Source of the DNA: Tribonema minus
Taxonomy: Eukaryota; Sar; Xanthophyceae; Tribonematales; Tribonemataceae
Reading direction: 5' to 3'
DNA: 64,000 nucleotides
Assembly (NCBI GenBank): GCA_017506865.1
Contig: JAFCMP010000002.1
Span: forward strand, 1,116,001 to 1,180,000
Position numbers and translations under genes: made by a program. Positions within the stretch are counted from its first letter, which is position 1, and each line of letters opens with the position of its first letter. Below the pieces are notes generated by a model that worked only from the letters and a program-made list of their open reading frames with translations, ran no database searches and had not been told where the DNA came from. Below are positions 32,061 to 44,887 of this stretch, in pieces.

Positions 32061-35000
32061 ACTTGTACTACCATGGTGCAAGATACGGGCTCAACTCTCC
32101 AATTGAACCCTGCCCACAGACGGCGTGCTACCGCTGAGACTGTCACATGCATGATGCAGCTACTTCGAAGTATCATCCTATTGCACGCTCAGCTGAGATC
32201 ATCATCATGCATGATCATGTAGCTTCACAACATGCGCCCCGTGCATGACGCCAACGCACATCTGGATCAACTTGCCAATCTTTGAATATTAGTGAAGCGC
32301 GCATACTATCAGTAGTGACCTACTGCAATCCCGGCCTACATGATGTACTACTGCAGCTAGTAGCTGTTCAAGGTGATGCATTCCTCCATCATGACTTTGG
32401 AACCACACGCTGTCAGCGGCCCAGGGGCCCATGCAGCACAGCACACTGGCACGGTGACCACGTTGCTGCACGACCACTCAGTCTGGCGCCGGCGGGTGTA
32501 ACACAGTTGTCAAGGCGATTGCAACACCTGATCGCACATTCGATGAGTCACCAGCAGGAAGGGCGGCGGCAGCGGCCAGCATGGTGGCGGCGGCACCAGC
32601 GGCGGTGGCGGCACTGGTAGCACCACAATGTCCTGTTGCCATCGTTGACTTAGTGGTGCTGAGATAATCCTGCTTCAAGTTGTGTGTGGCTACACAATGC
32701 CTCAAAATGTAATCATGATGCTGTCACACGGTATACCTCATCATGATCATGATGAAGGTCTCAACAGGGCTCAATGACATCCCCAGCCCCGGTACCTGCC
32801 TACTAGTAGTACGTACTAGTACTACAGCTTGAAGCAACCCACACTTAGACTGTCTACAGTAACTGTAACAGTGCATCCGCCTCATGCGTGCACTGTCACG
32901 GTGGCACGCTCGCCCTCACTGAGTGCCAGTGGCACTCAGCTGGGCTATAATACTTTTGCATCCGCCTAATGCGTGCACGCACTGCACCCCGGGGCCCCCA
33001 CCACTACAACTCAGCAGTTGAACTTGAACCTCGTCACCACATGTTGCAACCTTCGTCACGGTGTGTAGGACCTTCATGCGTGGGTGATGGCCTCAGGCTG
33101 AAGCGCACATTCAGCTGGTGGGCATTTGCACCTGTCAGTGACTGTGTCTGGAGAAACTTTGAAATAATTGTACACCTGGCGCCTTAATTCCGGAGTGCCC
33201 CGCATGCAAAGTTCCCTTCACAGGAGCTTCGAACTTTGAAGGAGTCTTCAAGCTGGAATTTCGGCTGCGGTACGTCTCGCAGCAAGACCGCCTGAACTCC
33301 CGCGCCACCAACCAGCCTCAGGCTGAGGCTGACGAATTATAAGGAGCGGCTCCTCCTGCTGCTCCAAGTCGAGCCCTGAGCAGGGCTCTCGCCGACGGCT
33401 GTGTCCCGCGTCGACGCCCACGCACTGCTTGGCAACTCACAATGGCAGACTCCGTGCCACGTGGCATCGTGGTCACACATGCCAGGGCCTCTTGAGGTTG
33501 CAGTTGAAGTGTCCTCCACGGCTCTGGAGTCCACAAAGTTGTTGATGAAGTTGCTCAGCAGTGCAGCGGCGGGCGAAGGAGAACGTCGAAGATTGCTGCA
33601 CGCCGCCAGCTGAGCATGCCGGTGCGGTTGTTGACGACTCTGAGGTCCGTGCGGCGGCAGTGTTACATATTGGTGATGGATCCGCAGTATCCACCGCCAG
33701 CACATGGTGTAATTGCTAAGGAGAGCGGCAGCGCAAAAGCATTCGGCATGATTGTGCAAACAATCACCAACAGGCGGTCCTGGATGCGTTGGAGTTAAAT
33801 TACTAAATTGAATATTTTAAGTTTTCTTGAAGTAACACCGACAGGCTTTGTGCGCTGCGGCAGCGGCTCTTGAACCTGTGCCACCACTGAGCCTGAGCGG
33901 CACTGGCAGGCGCGGGAGCTCGCCTGGTTTTCTTCGCAACGGAGCGAGCGCTGAGCCTCCAGAACCGTTGGCCTCAGGCTGCCGGTGGCGTTGAGATTGG
34001 ATTCCTGAAGCTCTAAGACCAAGTCAGACTCTCAGAAGGCTTCTGGATCGTGGGGCCCCCGGGTGCTCAGGCTGGCTGGGGCTTAGATGGCACTTCAGCT
34101 GGGCCAGGCCCTTGGGCTGGCAGTGCATCAGGCGCTGCCAGTGGACCACTGGTAGGTTGCACATTCAATTTGGAGATGTCACAAGCACGCTGCCACGCAG
34201 GAGCAGAGCAGCAGTAGGTATCACGTACTACCCGGTACCAGGTGCAGCGGCGGAGGCACTATTGGGTGACAATCCAGCAACTGGCGATGCCATGCTGGGC
34301 GAAAGTGCATCAGCTGCCGCAGTTGAAGTACATGCGGCCCTGAGGTGCCGCGGCTGTGTGAAACTTCAAGTTCAAGCTGTCATTGTGTATGCCGTTTGTT
34401 GCCGTTGTGCAACAGTGAATGCTGCGATGCCGTCGCTAGCAGGACCATCAGTGACGGTTGTTGGGCGACGGCTTGCCTACTAGTACGGCACCGGTGCCGC
34501 CACCGCCGCCAGACGCCCCGGGCCGCGGCGGCCGGTTCAACCAAGTTGTGTATGCCACAAGGTCTGTAGGAAAGAGCGGGTACCCGTGATCACCTGCTAG
34601 TAGCTGCGAGCCTCAGTGTGCAGTGCGCCGCCAGCACAGCCTCCTTTAACTTGTAGGCTAGGCCTTGAAGTTGTCGAGAATGGCCAGCAACTCGCTTTGC
34701 TGATGAGGCTGAAGACTGCTGTCCAGGCTTTGCTGATGAGGCTGAAGACTGCTGTCCAGCGAGGGCCCGAGAGAGGTTGCCATGGTCTGAGCGTTCACAA
34801 ACTCCGAGTCAATGATGAAGTTATTATGCATATCGATATGGAAGAGGAGGCGGCCGCACAGTGACTGATCGGATCAGCTCCGAGCCATGAGGCTACCAGC
34901 TGTAACGGTCATCGTGATGGGGTTCTCAATCTCAAGGAAGGTGACTCACAATCCGGTGAAAAAGCTTTTCAAGCAGTGGGCCGTCGCGCTTTGCGGGCGT

Positions 35001-37809
35001 GAGCGTGCTGCCTTGCAAGGCGTTGCTCAACCTAGGCCTTGAAGCGCTTGCCTGCCACGGTCACCGTGACACTGTGATGGTGTGACAGTGATTGCAGCTA
35101 TACCAAGCAAATTGAACGATGGTTGCAGATGCTGTACACAGCCCGCTCAAAACAGTCGCAACCAAAGTCGGCTGCGTTTTGCAGGTGCGGCCAAAGCTGC
35201 TTCTGGCGGAGGACGGTGGCCGCCGCACTGGCAGCCTTGAACTTCACTTGCCAATGGCTGAAAGCTGTATCTCAAGGAAGGCATTACGTGAAGTGTTGTG
35301 ACGCTGTCCGTGTCAACGTTAGTCTTCACGTACTCAGTCTGCTTCTCATCGAGCATGACGAAGAAGCGCATGATCAGGGTGGTACCACTGGCACAAGTGT
35401 CGTATGGAGTGACAGTGACGCCCTGCCCCAGACGACAGTCAGCACGCACGGCGCGCCCATGGTTGCATCGGTAACCGTTGCTCCAACTCCACATCAGCAG
35501 CCGCAGCTGCCAGTGGTTCAAGATGCACTGCAGCAGCTTCACAACGACTGCAGCAACCGCATGACATCGTTCAGCCTCGGCAGCATTAACATCAGCAGTC
35601 AGGTATGGCAGCAGCATCATCCCAGCAGCTGCAGCTGCCGTTGTTTCTGCACGCGAGTAGCACTACCATACACCCGTGGGGCCCGCGCATCCGTGCCGGC
35701 CGGGGGCGCGGCATTGGGCATGGCTTCCACATTGCAGGTCACTGCACCTTCCTTTACACCTGCATCGCCACCGCCGTCGCAGCAACACGTGCTGTCACGG
35801 CGCCGCCACAGCCTGCAGCAGCGCTTGTTGGACTTTCAAACAGCACGATTTGCGATTTCATACGTTGCAGCTGACAGTGCTGCAGTGCATCGACCGTGTC
35901 TTGGCCGGGGCAACGAGCGCCGCGCCGGTGCGGCGCATGGCAGCGAGCAGCATGGGCATCGGGGAATCGTGCGGTCAAGGGGGGGTGGGGGCTGCCCCAG
36001 GGCCTGGGCCAGCTACTGCGGCAGCGACACCATTAACTGCCCTAGCTACTGCGATGCCATCAGCTGCCACAGCTACTGTTGCAAGATCAACAGCAGCGCT
36101 CATGGCCTACTAGTAGTACGGGATGATGCCGTCATCTGCTGACTGATCCTACACGCAGCGCGCGCAATGTGGCCCATGCCGTGGCTGCACCTGCATTAAA
36201 AACTTCCTCTGCGCGCAGCGCGCGTGCCGCGGCCCAATCCGCGGAGCGACTTCTTCTGCATGCAGCATGCGCGCTGCAGCCCACGCCGCAGCAACGCGTG
36301 CGCTGGCATCCTTTGCGTGCAACATGAGAGCCTGGCGTGCGACACCAGCCTGCTTGCACATGCAATCATCTGCACGGGCATCCCAGCGACGCCCTCTCCA
36401 CCAGTGCCAGCTCCCTCAGCGGTTCGTAATGTCCATGTGATATGCATTACGAAGGAGAAGGACATCTCTCCTCAGACTGGAAGCCGCAAACGTCAGCTGC
36501 GTAAAGTCAACACAGGCAAGGCCCCCGTTGCCCTGGTAAGGACCGCGCAGCGATCATCGTACAAGTCAAAGCATTACTAGAAGCCACATCAATTGACACG
36601 CTGCCCAACCGTGATGTCTTGCCGTGACAGGAGGCCCCGACTACTCCAACTTCTGGGTAGGAATTCGTGAACCCGCGTGGGAGCACCAGCGTACGCATGA
36701 CATCCGCGGGTGGCGGCCGATGCGCAGCTCGGAACTTTAAAATTAACACCAACAGCACCACAATAGAAGACACACCTCAAACAAGGGCCGGCGCGCAACA
36801 GTCGTCTGCAACGTTGGCGCTGAAGTGTACCAGAAGTCATGGCGCCGCGCAGGCGGGCAAGGAGTACCGCAACTTGAATGCGGTCCACATCATGGTGCCG
36901 CTGCCCTCGCGGAACGTGACGGAGGGCGAGGTGGCAACTTGAATGCTGAGCGCTGCTGCGTGTGCCGCGTGTTACGACGTGCTTGCGCGGGTGCGGCTGC
37001 ACACCAAGGCGGGCGGCGGCGGAGGTGAAGCGCTGCGGCGCGGCGACGCTGCAGGACCTGGCAGTGCTATGCTTGCTGGAGTGCTAAATCGTGTTGAAGC
37101 CGCTGCGTTCTTTGATATCCGCTGGCATGGGGAGTGCGAGTGGACCGGCAGTGGACGGTTGGCACCAATGCTGAAATTGCATATATGCGGAGTCGCGTCT
37201 TGCAACCGCATGGTGATGAATGCAGTCACAGTCGAAAAAGAAGTTGCGCTGCAAGGGTGTGAAGGACGCACGCGGGTGATGTCTCCAGCCCCTGGCTGGA
37301 TGAACCCTGTCGCTGCATGCCACAATCGCCGATGCTGCAGCCATAGCTTTTCACATAGGCTGACAGGGCCTTGCAAGCTATATCAAGCATGGCACTGTTA
37401 GTGTCGCAGCTCCTTGATATTTTGGTGCAGCACACAACAAACTCACCACAACTTGAAGTCCTGACGCTTGCATTACTGTTTTGACATGCAGCCTGTAAAT
37501 GCTCGGTGATGGCCACAGGCAATGTCCTTGAATGACTTTCGTTTGAGGGGCGCAAACTTAATGAAAAATGCAAGATATGCAACGCTATGTTTATGTCAGG
37601 CGCGTGCTCACACAAGTACATGCATGCAGCTGAAAGTAAGTGGTATTAACGCGCACTGACCGCCAGGCCGACAACCACAGGGTGTCCAAGACGTACTGCA
37701 AGAGGGCATTTTTTCTTTGCACGAAAGCCCTGCAACCTCTGTGTCAAATCACTTTGAGGTACTTGAATACATATATGAGACTTCGTCGAAAGCTTGGCTT
37801 GATCATGAT
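32061..37809. other. Gene-poor region, only weak exon candidates
   Basis: I could not assemble a gene here. A plus-strand frame at about 35340-35600 (Thr/Gln/Pro-rich, before a GT) and one at 36430-36577 ending RSSYKSKHY look mildly coding-like, but lack motifs and joinable partners. A plus-strand stretch near 36860-36940 (EYRNLNAVHIMVPLPSRNV) is also protein-like. A 33-bp exact-type tandem repeat (unit GCTTTGCTGATGAGGCTGAA...) lies at 34694-34759. Confidence 0.3.
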
Positions 37810-39062
37810 GGCACCCATGGCCCGTCGCAGCACAATTTCAGTTCAATTGTGCAGGTGTGGCTTATGCAATCGCTTTGCAAACGTACCGTACCAATGGGAT
37901 ACGGCTCACGCAGACGACCTTGAAGTATGGAATACTGGGGCAATGCCAGCATGACGGCATGTGGTATGTACCTGATGCAGCCTGCCTGAGGCCACTTGAC
38001 ATGTGCATTAATGGCTTTCAGACACATTGTGGACGCTCAAACCTCACACAGGAAGGATTGAGGCAGACAAGTCACTGCATATGCATCTTTTTTTTTGTTG
38101 TCGAGCACGCAATTGCGCTGTTAGATAGCACGATGATCTCTGGTCCCTGCACAGACGCAACAGCACGTGCAGCCGCGTGCAGTAGTAAGTAGTAGAATTG
38201 TACTTGAAATTTACTCAGTCATAAACCAGCAGCTACTGACCAACACATGCATATGCTATCTAGCATCACGATGCAAGCTTGACGCCACACAACGCTTAAA
38301 AGTCCCGCAAGCTTGTGCCTACCGGACCGCAGATGCACCCACACTAGTGTTGAGCACTGTCACAATATTATTGATTACCTACGCGGCGCATGATGCAGGA
38401 AGATTGTCTGTAGCACTGCCATCAGCACATTGTGGCGCAACAGACAGTGAGGGCACCGGCAACACAATGCACACTGTGGCACGGACACGTGTGTTTGATG
38501 TCTTGCTATTGAACATTACAGTGTAGGGGGCACGCGCTCTCAGCGCGGCACAGCCCGCCTACGCCTCTAGCAGGCCAGCACACTGCGCCTCAGGCCGTAA
38601 AACTTTGCAGACCTTATAGCATGGCAGTTGCACGCTTGCCGAAAGAGCACAACGCTCCGCTAGCCATTTACTGCTAATTTACTTGCGGTACAGCCATAGT
38701 CTACGCTGCTGTGAAAGGGAGGCGGCAAGTGCCTCACACCACAGCAGCGCAAAACAACTCGAATGAAGATTCTGGGGGTAACAACCTCATTGCAGGTTCG
38801 TAAACAGCACCCCAAAACGACAACACATGCACCGCATCCTTCAACATGCGCAGATCAAAGTGCAGCTCTAGCAAGCATCAACGTCAAAAGCGGCGTTCTT
38901 CAACTGACGGCATGCCGGTATGTGTTGCCGCTCAACCGTGCCCACGCACGCTGCAGGACGACGGGCCTCAAACAGGGTCTAGCCGCAGCAGCGCCGATGG
39001 AAATGTAGGCCTCATCACCGGAAGCGACGGCGCCGCGCTGAGGCGTCATGACGCAGCAGCGC
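37810..39062 (-). repeat. Duplicated downstream flank, copy B (3' of family gene 4)
   Basis: Counterpart of 25260-26945. It preserves the uninterrupted site for the hairpin found in copy A (TGCAGTAGTAAGTAGTAG near 38180). It is shorter than copy A because of several deletions or of insertions in A. No gene recognised. Confidence 0.75.
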
Positions 39063-40887
39063 TCAAACAGCCACAGTATCGTGTTCGCTCTTGTACTTGG
39101 CCGCGCGCACGCGGAGCGTCACGCCCTCAGGCAGGTCGGCGAGGTCGAAGTTAATGTTGAGGCTGGGGATCTTGACGGTGCCAGTCGCGGTGGCGCTGCC
39201 GAGGTCCTCCGGCGTTGCGCAGAACTCTTTCTCCTCGGTTACGGTCGACTTGGTGCAGCCGCTGAGCGTGCAGCGCCTGTTGCACAAGGGGCGGCGGGGG
39301 GGAGGAGGGTCAGTAAGGCATGACGTGGCGGGGTGTTGTAATGATACTGTAGTGTGGTATAAGTCGGCATAATGGCATTTCAAAGGTGACATCATGCCCC
39401 AGTATCAAAAGTTGTTCAAAGTATGTGCGCTCGTAGTCAGCGAGCTCGACCTGCCGTGTGCAATTGCATCACTGCTCGGGACAGTGACTTGCGCGAGATT
39501 GAGAAGATGGCACATGCGCCGTATCGCGCACCTTGTGCAGTGTGCGAGCAGTTTGTCTGCAATTAACAGCGACACACTGTGAAGAACTACTCTGGTAGTT
39601 CAAATGCGGCATCACGCACAGCATCTATACATCTTTAGAGCATACGCTCAGACTGGTAGTTCAAAATGCGGCATCACGCACAGTGTGCGCCCACAACTGC
39701 GGCAGTGCATGCACTGAATCGCCGCTGCCACCAACTTGAAGACACTCACTCGCTGGTCTCCCCGCTCTCAAGGGTGGCGGTGCCGCCGCACGCCATGGCG
39801 ACTTCAACGGTGCAGTTGACGTCCTCCGCCTTGCCCGTGTTTGCGCCGCTGCCCCCTGAAGACGAGGACCACGAGCTGGTGTCGGACAGCACGAACGTAC
39901 CGCTGAGCGCTGCTGCAAATTTCGCGCCGGTGCCGGTGACCTCCACGTTGGGCTGCGCAGAGTCGGCGCCAGACGCCTCGCCCCCCTGCTGAGTCGCCGT
40001 GTCAGCGGAGCTGCCAGTGCCCGCGGCGCCGTCGGACGTCGACGGCCCGGAAAACGCGCCGGCGCTGCCCCACAGGCTGACGCGGTCCGAGCAGCAGCCC
40101 GTCGGCACGCTCTCTATGTAGCCCGATGACGTGGAGTTGAAGACGTAGGTGGACGAGCTGGCCTCGCCGTCCGCGCACTGACGCAGCGTGGTCAGGTCGT
40201 ACGAGATGTAGGAGGTGGTCGACGCTGCGGCGGTTTCGCCGTCGGGGATATAGGTGTCGTTCTCGGCCGTCACGCTGAAGCTCATGGACGTGCCGGAGCA
40301 GTTCTCCTTGTCCTGGTCGTCTTGGTAGAGGTTGATGTTGGCGCTGTCCTTCTTGGTCTTGTATCTGCAGCGGTAACGCACAAGTGCATTGGTTGGGCAC
40401 CGGTGTGAGGATCAACTCTTACAAGCATTGTTGTTCAGATTGCAGGAATCGGATGACTTGCGTATCAAGCCCACAAGTGTACCAAGTGAAGGTATTAGGC
40501 TTGAAATTACGAGACTGACAGGTGAAAACTGACTCTTGTATCGCATTCTTGGACCCAAAAGCCGTGTCCAGTGTACGACACCTGATCACGTACAGCGCAT
40601 CTAGCATGCAGCACGAGCGTGCGGCACCTCGCGCAATGCGCGGTAAATACAGTTGCGAGGATTGCTAGTTCGGGCAGCGGCGGTAGCATGGAGCTCGACA
40701 CGCGACAACAAACAAGTGCGGGACGGTGTGCTTACTTTGTTCCAGCGGGTTCCAATGACCAAGATGAAGTCGACGACGTGAAGTAGCTAGCCGAATCGGA
40801 TGTAGTTGCGTTGGCTTCAGCTGCACTTGTCGTGGTCAGCTGGCCGGCGACCAGCACCAGCAACGCGGTCATGGAAGGTACGATCAT
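39063..40887 (-). CDS. Secreted Cys-containing protein, ATATG-motif family gene 4 (three exons)
   Basis: Minus-strand exons 40736-40887, 39750-40364 and 39063-39276 give 326 residues; introns are phase 2 (donors AA/GTAAGC and GA/GTGAGT; acceptors GCTGCAG and CAACAG). The N-terminus MIVPSMTALLVLVAGQLTTT is a signal peptide. Exon 2 holds YKTKKDSANINLYQDDQDKE-NC, SYDLTTLRQCADGE, VPTGCCSD, a Gly/Ser/Thr linker, and NCTVEVAMAC. Exon 3 has RRCTLSGC, KEFC, SATATGTVKIPSLNINFDL, ADLPEG and ends VAV. This is the intact sister of broken gene 3, with which it shares the downstream flank. Several N-x-S/T sites suggest glycosylation. No known family or active site was recognised; structural, adhesive or mating-related extracellular roles are all open. 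Confidence 0.9.
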
Positions 40888-40895
40888 TGCGCTAA

Positions 40896-40933
40896 GGATG
40901 GATGATCTGTGTAAGGATGGATGATCTGTGTCG
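40896..40933. repeat. 19-bp tandem duplication just upstream of family gene 4
   Basis: AAGGATGGATGATCTGTGT occurs twice in succession, starting 9 bp upstream of the start codon of gene 4, so it is probably in the 5' UTR or core promoter. Confidence 0.7.
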
Positions 40934-41185
40934 AGTGATTGCGGCTTGCACGGCGAGGGCTGGACCCTGGGGATATTCGCTGACCGTTCCGCGACTGCGA
41001 GGGGAAACTAAGAAAATTCTGCAGAATAATCCAGCTCTTAGGGGGTTGGATAAATGCTCTCGCATTCGCTTGAGGGGGCGGACATCTGTTGAAAGAAGCA
41101 AGAACGTGACAGCTGTGTCATGTTTGCGTGCCATGTCTTGCAGGACAAAGACAAATGTTCACAAAGGTTTTCAAAAAATACCCAT

Positions 41186-42747
41186 GTACTTTTTATTAAT
41201 TCTCGCTCAGGGCGCGAAAAAGCCCAGATGATTGGCATCTAGCTGTAAGGAATCTACATGTTGTATGACAGTCTGAAAGTGTCGCAACGACAACCACTCA
41301 AACGCCGCCGCCGCCAAATGGCATCTCGGGGTCCTCCCCTACGTCCTCCTCCATGTGCCCCCCCCCCCTGGATTCTGCCATGTGTGTCATGACACGGCCA
41401 GAGTACGCCATGTGGAGCGCTGCCGACAGTGCCGAGCGTAAGCGCGCCAGGGCGATGCCCTTGAGAGCTTTAGTGCGCGCTCCTCCGGGCACTGACATCC
41501 TGCTGGCATACTCCGTCGCCACAGCCTCCAGCAGCTTCCGCCCCTGCTCCCCGATGTTGCCAAATGACCCTATTGCCAAAGTGGCAAGTTTGTAGCAATT
41601 CTGATCATAATGACCAGAATAGTGGGTAGTCTTGGCGGCCTCTTGGTCGCGGCAGCATCGCTCGGGGTCTGCTGCAGTCTTTGCCGCCCGCGACGCCACC
41701 TGTGCCTCGAAGCAGGTAACGTCCACCATGAGCGGTAGGTGGCGTGTCGGGTCGTCGTAGCCGGTCACCGGGAAGGCGTCGGCAGGCAGCACGATGTCCA
41801 TCCTGCGACTCCCCGGCGGCCCGGCGGACCCCAGAGACGGCGTGTAGTCCTCGTCCACCAGTCCCGTTTTGAGGTATTGCCGCAGGATGCGCTGCGTGGC
41901 CCTCTTGACGCTATTGTGGACGATGGTGTCGTGCGCCTTGACGCGTGGCGCTTGACACAGCCGTGCATGCAGGGTGCCGCCCGGCGACTTCCCGCACAGC
42001 TTGCAGCCTGCCGTCTGCTCCTCTACTCCGATGGCGCGTTTGACGGCCAGCTGCCAGGATAGGCCATCGAACGAAGCCGTTGTGGAGTACATGGGCTCGT
42101 TGAGGAATGCCATGCCGATCGAGTGCATGTGGCGCTGCGACCGGAATCGAGCAAGTGCTTGCGTGCGTTGCGTGCCCTGCGGCAGCTGTTGCAGGTCCGC
42201 CTCCACCTTATCTGCAAGCTCGGCAGCGACGGCATCTGCAAGCGCACTCTGATTGAGCGCCTCAGGCTACACTGCAACTGCAGAGCACTGGCGTCAAGTA
42301 CGCAAGCAGCATCCGCACCAGTGCCACCACCTGCTCTCGGCCGCAGCGGCGGCTGCTGCGTAGGTGGTTGCTGCTGCAGTGGCGTTAGCGCTGGTGGCAG
42401 CATATGTTCCAGCTTGTCACCTGTTGCTGCACGTAGAGATGTGGCAGCTGTGGCGATCGTCCGCATGAGGGGCAGGCGCGCCACCTCTGCTGCTGCTGCG
42501 CCTTGTAGCATTGCTGGTGTGGAGCGCGCAGCGCCTGCATTGACGGCTGCCGCTGCTGCGTGCGCTGGTGCTGCAGCTGCGCCGCCTGCCGTTCCTGCTG
42601 CTGCCAGTGGTGTTGCTGCTGCCGCAGGTGTTGGTGCAGCACCTGCCGCATTGGCCGCTGCCACCGCCATTGCCGCTGTCGCAGCCGGCACGGTTGCGGC
42701 GCCGCCTGCCGACGCTGCTCCTGTTGCAGGTGCTGCAGCAGCCCATG
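41186..42747 (-). pseudogene. LINE family A, 5'-truncated copy 1 (RLE domain)
   Basis: The minus-strand frame 42206-41298 encodes an RLE-LINE C-terminus: the knuckle CKLCGKSPGGTLHARLC, then RRMDIVLPADAF and PLMVDVTC, which fit the acidic core of a restriction-like endonuclease. Upstream, an Ala-rich stretch in another frame runs to about 42740, so a frame change lies near 42270, where the C-terminal frame meets a TAG. The 3' UTR continues to about 41186. All RT motifs are missing. It differs from the intact LINE at 4.8-10.9 kb and defines a second family. It ends 300 bp upstream of family gene 4. Confidence 0.8.
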
Positions 42748-42832
42748 TACGTATGGAGTTGTATTTATAAAGGCCCAAGGGAGGCCGGGTTGCCTATGCA
42801 ATCGAAAAGCTTGTGTCAACGCAGCAGCCCAT
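42748..42832 (-). mobile_element. LINE family B, 3' tail between the two family A copies
   Basis: TACGTATGGAGTTGTATTTA through GTCAACGCAGCAGCC matches the tails at 31961 and 44888 with a few substitutions. It is wedged exactly between copy 1 and copy 2 of family A. Confidence 0.75.
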
Positions 42833-42835
42833 GTA

Positions 42836-44333
42836 CTACTTTTTATAAATCTCGCTCAGGGCGGAAAAAAGCCCAGATGATGGTCCAACTTGATGCTGCT
42901 GTACGGGACCTGCATGTCGTGTGACTTCTGAAAGTGTCTCAACGACAACCACTCAAACGCCGCCGCCGCCAAATGGCATCTCGGGATCCTCCCCTACGTC
43001 CTCCTCCATGTGCCCCCCTGGATTCTGCCATGTGTGTCATGACACGGCCAGAGTACGCCATGTGGAGCGCTGCCGACAGTGCCGAGCGTAACCGCGCCAG
43101 GGCGATGCCCTTAAGAGCTTCAGGGCGCGCCCCTCCGGGCACTGACATCCTGCTGGCATACTCCGTCGCCACAGCCTCCAGCAGCTTCCGCCCCTGCTCC
43201 CCGATGCTGCCAAAAGACCCGATTGCCAAAGTGGCAAGTTTGTAGCAATTCTGGTCATAATGACCAGAGTAGTGGGATGTTTTGGCGGCCTCTTGGTCGC
43301 GGCACCAGCGCTCGGGGTCTGCTGCAGTCTTCGCCGCCCGCGACGCCACCTGTGCCTCGAAGCAGGTGACGTCCACCATGAGCGGTACTAGTAGGTGACG
43401 TGTCGGGTCGTCGTAGCCGGTCACCGGGAAGGCGTCGGCAGGCAGCACGATGTCCATCTTGCGACTCCCCGGCGGCCCGGCGGATCCCAGAGACGGCGTG
43501 TAGTCCTCGTCCACCAGTCGCGTTTTGAGGTATTGCCGCAGGATGCGCTGCGTGGCCCTCTTGACGCTATTGTGGACGATGGTGTCGTGCGCCTTGACGC
43601 GTGGCGCTTGACACAGCCATGCATGCAGGGTGCCGCCCGGCGACTTCCCGCACAGCTTGCAGCCTGCCGTCTGCTTCTCTACTCCGATGGTGCGTTTGAC
43701 GGCCAGCTGCCAGGATAGGCCATCGAACGAAGCCGTTGTGGAGTACATGGGCTCGTTGAGGAATGCCATGCCGATCGAGTGCATGTGGCGCTGCGACCGG
43801 AATCGAGCAAGTGCTTGCGTGCGTTGCGTGCCCTGCGGCAGCTGTTGCAGGTCCGCCTCCACTTTATCTGCAATCTCGGTAGCGACGGCATCTGCAAGCG
43901 CACTCTGATTGAGCGCCTCAGGCTACACTGCAACTGCAGAGCACTGACGTCAAGTACACCGTGAGCAGCGTCCGCACCGGTGCCACCATCTGCTGGTGGC
44001 CGCGGCGGCGGCTGCTGCATATGTGGCTGCTGCTGCTGCTGCATGAGCGCTGGTGGCAGCATATGTTCCAGCTTGTCGCCTGTTGCTGCACGCAGGGATA
44101 CGGCAGCTGTGGCGATCGTCCGCATGAGGGGCAGGCGCGCCACCTCTGCTGCTGCTGCGCCTTGTAGCATTGCTGGTGTGGAGCGCGCAGCGCCTGCATT
44201 GATGGCTGCCGCTGCTGCGCGCGCTGGAGCAGCTGCGGCGCCTGCCGTTGCTGCTGCTGGTGTCACTGCTGCCGCAGGTGCTGGTGCAGCGCCTGCCGCA
44301 TTGGCCGCTGCCACTGCCGTCGCCGTTATGTAC
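42836..44333 (-). pseudogene. LINE family A, 5'-truncated copy 2 (RLE domain)
   Basis: Same content as copy 1 at a constant offset of about 1,656 bp: frame 43862-42939 with CKLCGKSPGGTLHAWLC, RKMDIVLPADAF and PLMVDVTC. It has a 6-bp insertion (ACTAGT region near 43386) and scattered substitutions. The same frame change before the C-terminal frame is present, so the defect or recoding site predates separation of the copies. The 5' truncation point differs from copy 1. Confidence 0.8.
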
Positions 44334-44887
44334 AATTAAGGTGAACAACATTTAATATGTTGATTGCTGCATTGTTGATCACATAGGCTCATTAGCACTC
44401 AAGACGTGCTGCAAATCCATTGCACTGCAAGCTGATGAGCTGCGTCTGCATTTTTGGAGACTCTGGCGGCTGCCTGGAGCAAACATGTTATATTCGTGAG
44501 GTTCACAAGTCATGATGTGCCCCCAATAGTAAGGAATTGTGCGTACAGTGCGCAGCACAGACCTGCAGGTGCGCGGATAATAATTGGTCCAACCACTACT
44601 CCGTCGCCATCTACAAGAATCCCTGCAACTATCCGCCCAAAATTGCCCGGTTTGCCGATGATCATGAATCCTGCGGATGCGTGCATGTACGCTTTCTGCA
44701 TTGGTGGTTTGCCCCCCCTCCCCCATGAAGTTCAAGCAGCGGTACGTATGGACAAGCAGCGGTACTGTGCCACCATACACTGTTATTTGCAGTATTACAT
44801 GCAAGTCCGACGGCACTTGCAAGATGGTAGGTCACATCCTGCATGCAGCGTAACTACATATATGTGCACCGCAACAGTGAGACTTCT

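Noticed and set aside
35123..36142. A 339-codon plus-strand ORF as a gene
   Set aside because: Starts at an arbitrary codon, is His/Cys/Ala rich, shifts in character midway and has no motif; only a short part could be an exon.
42123..42770. A 215-codon plus-strand Ala-rich ORF
   Set aside because: Antisense of the Ala-rich part of truncated LINE family A copy 1; the same artefact recurs in copy 2.
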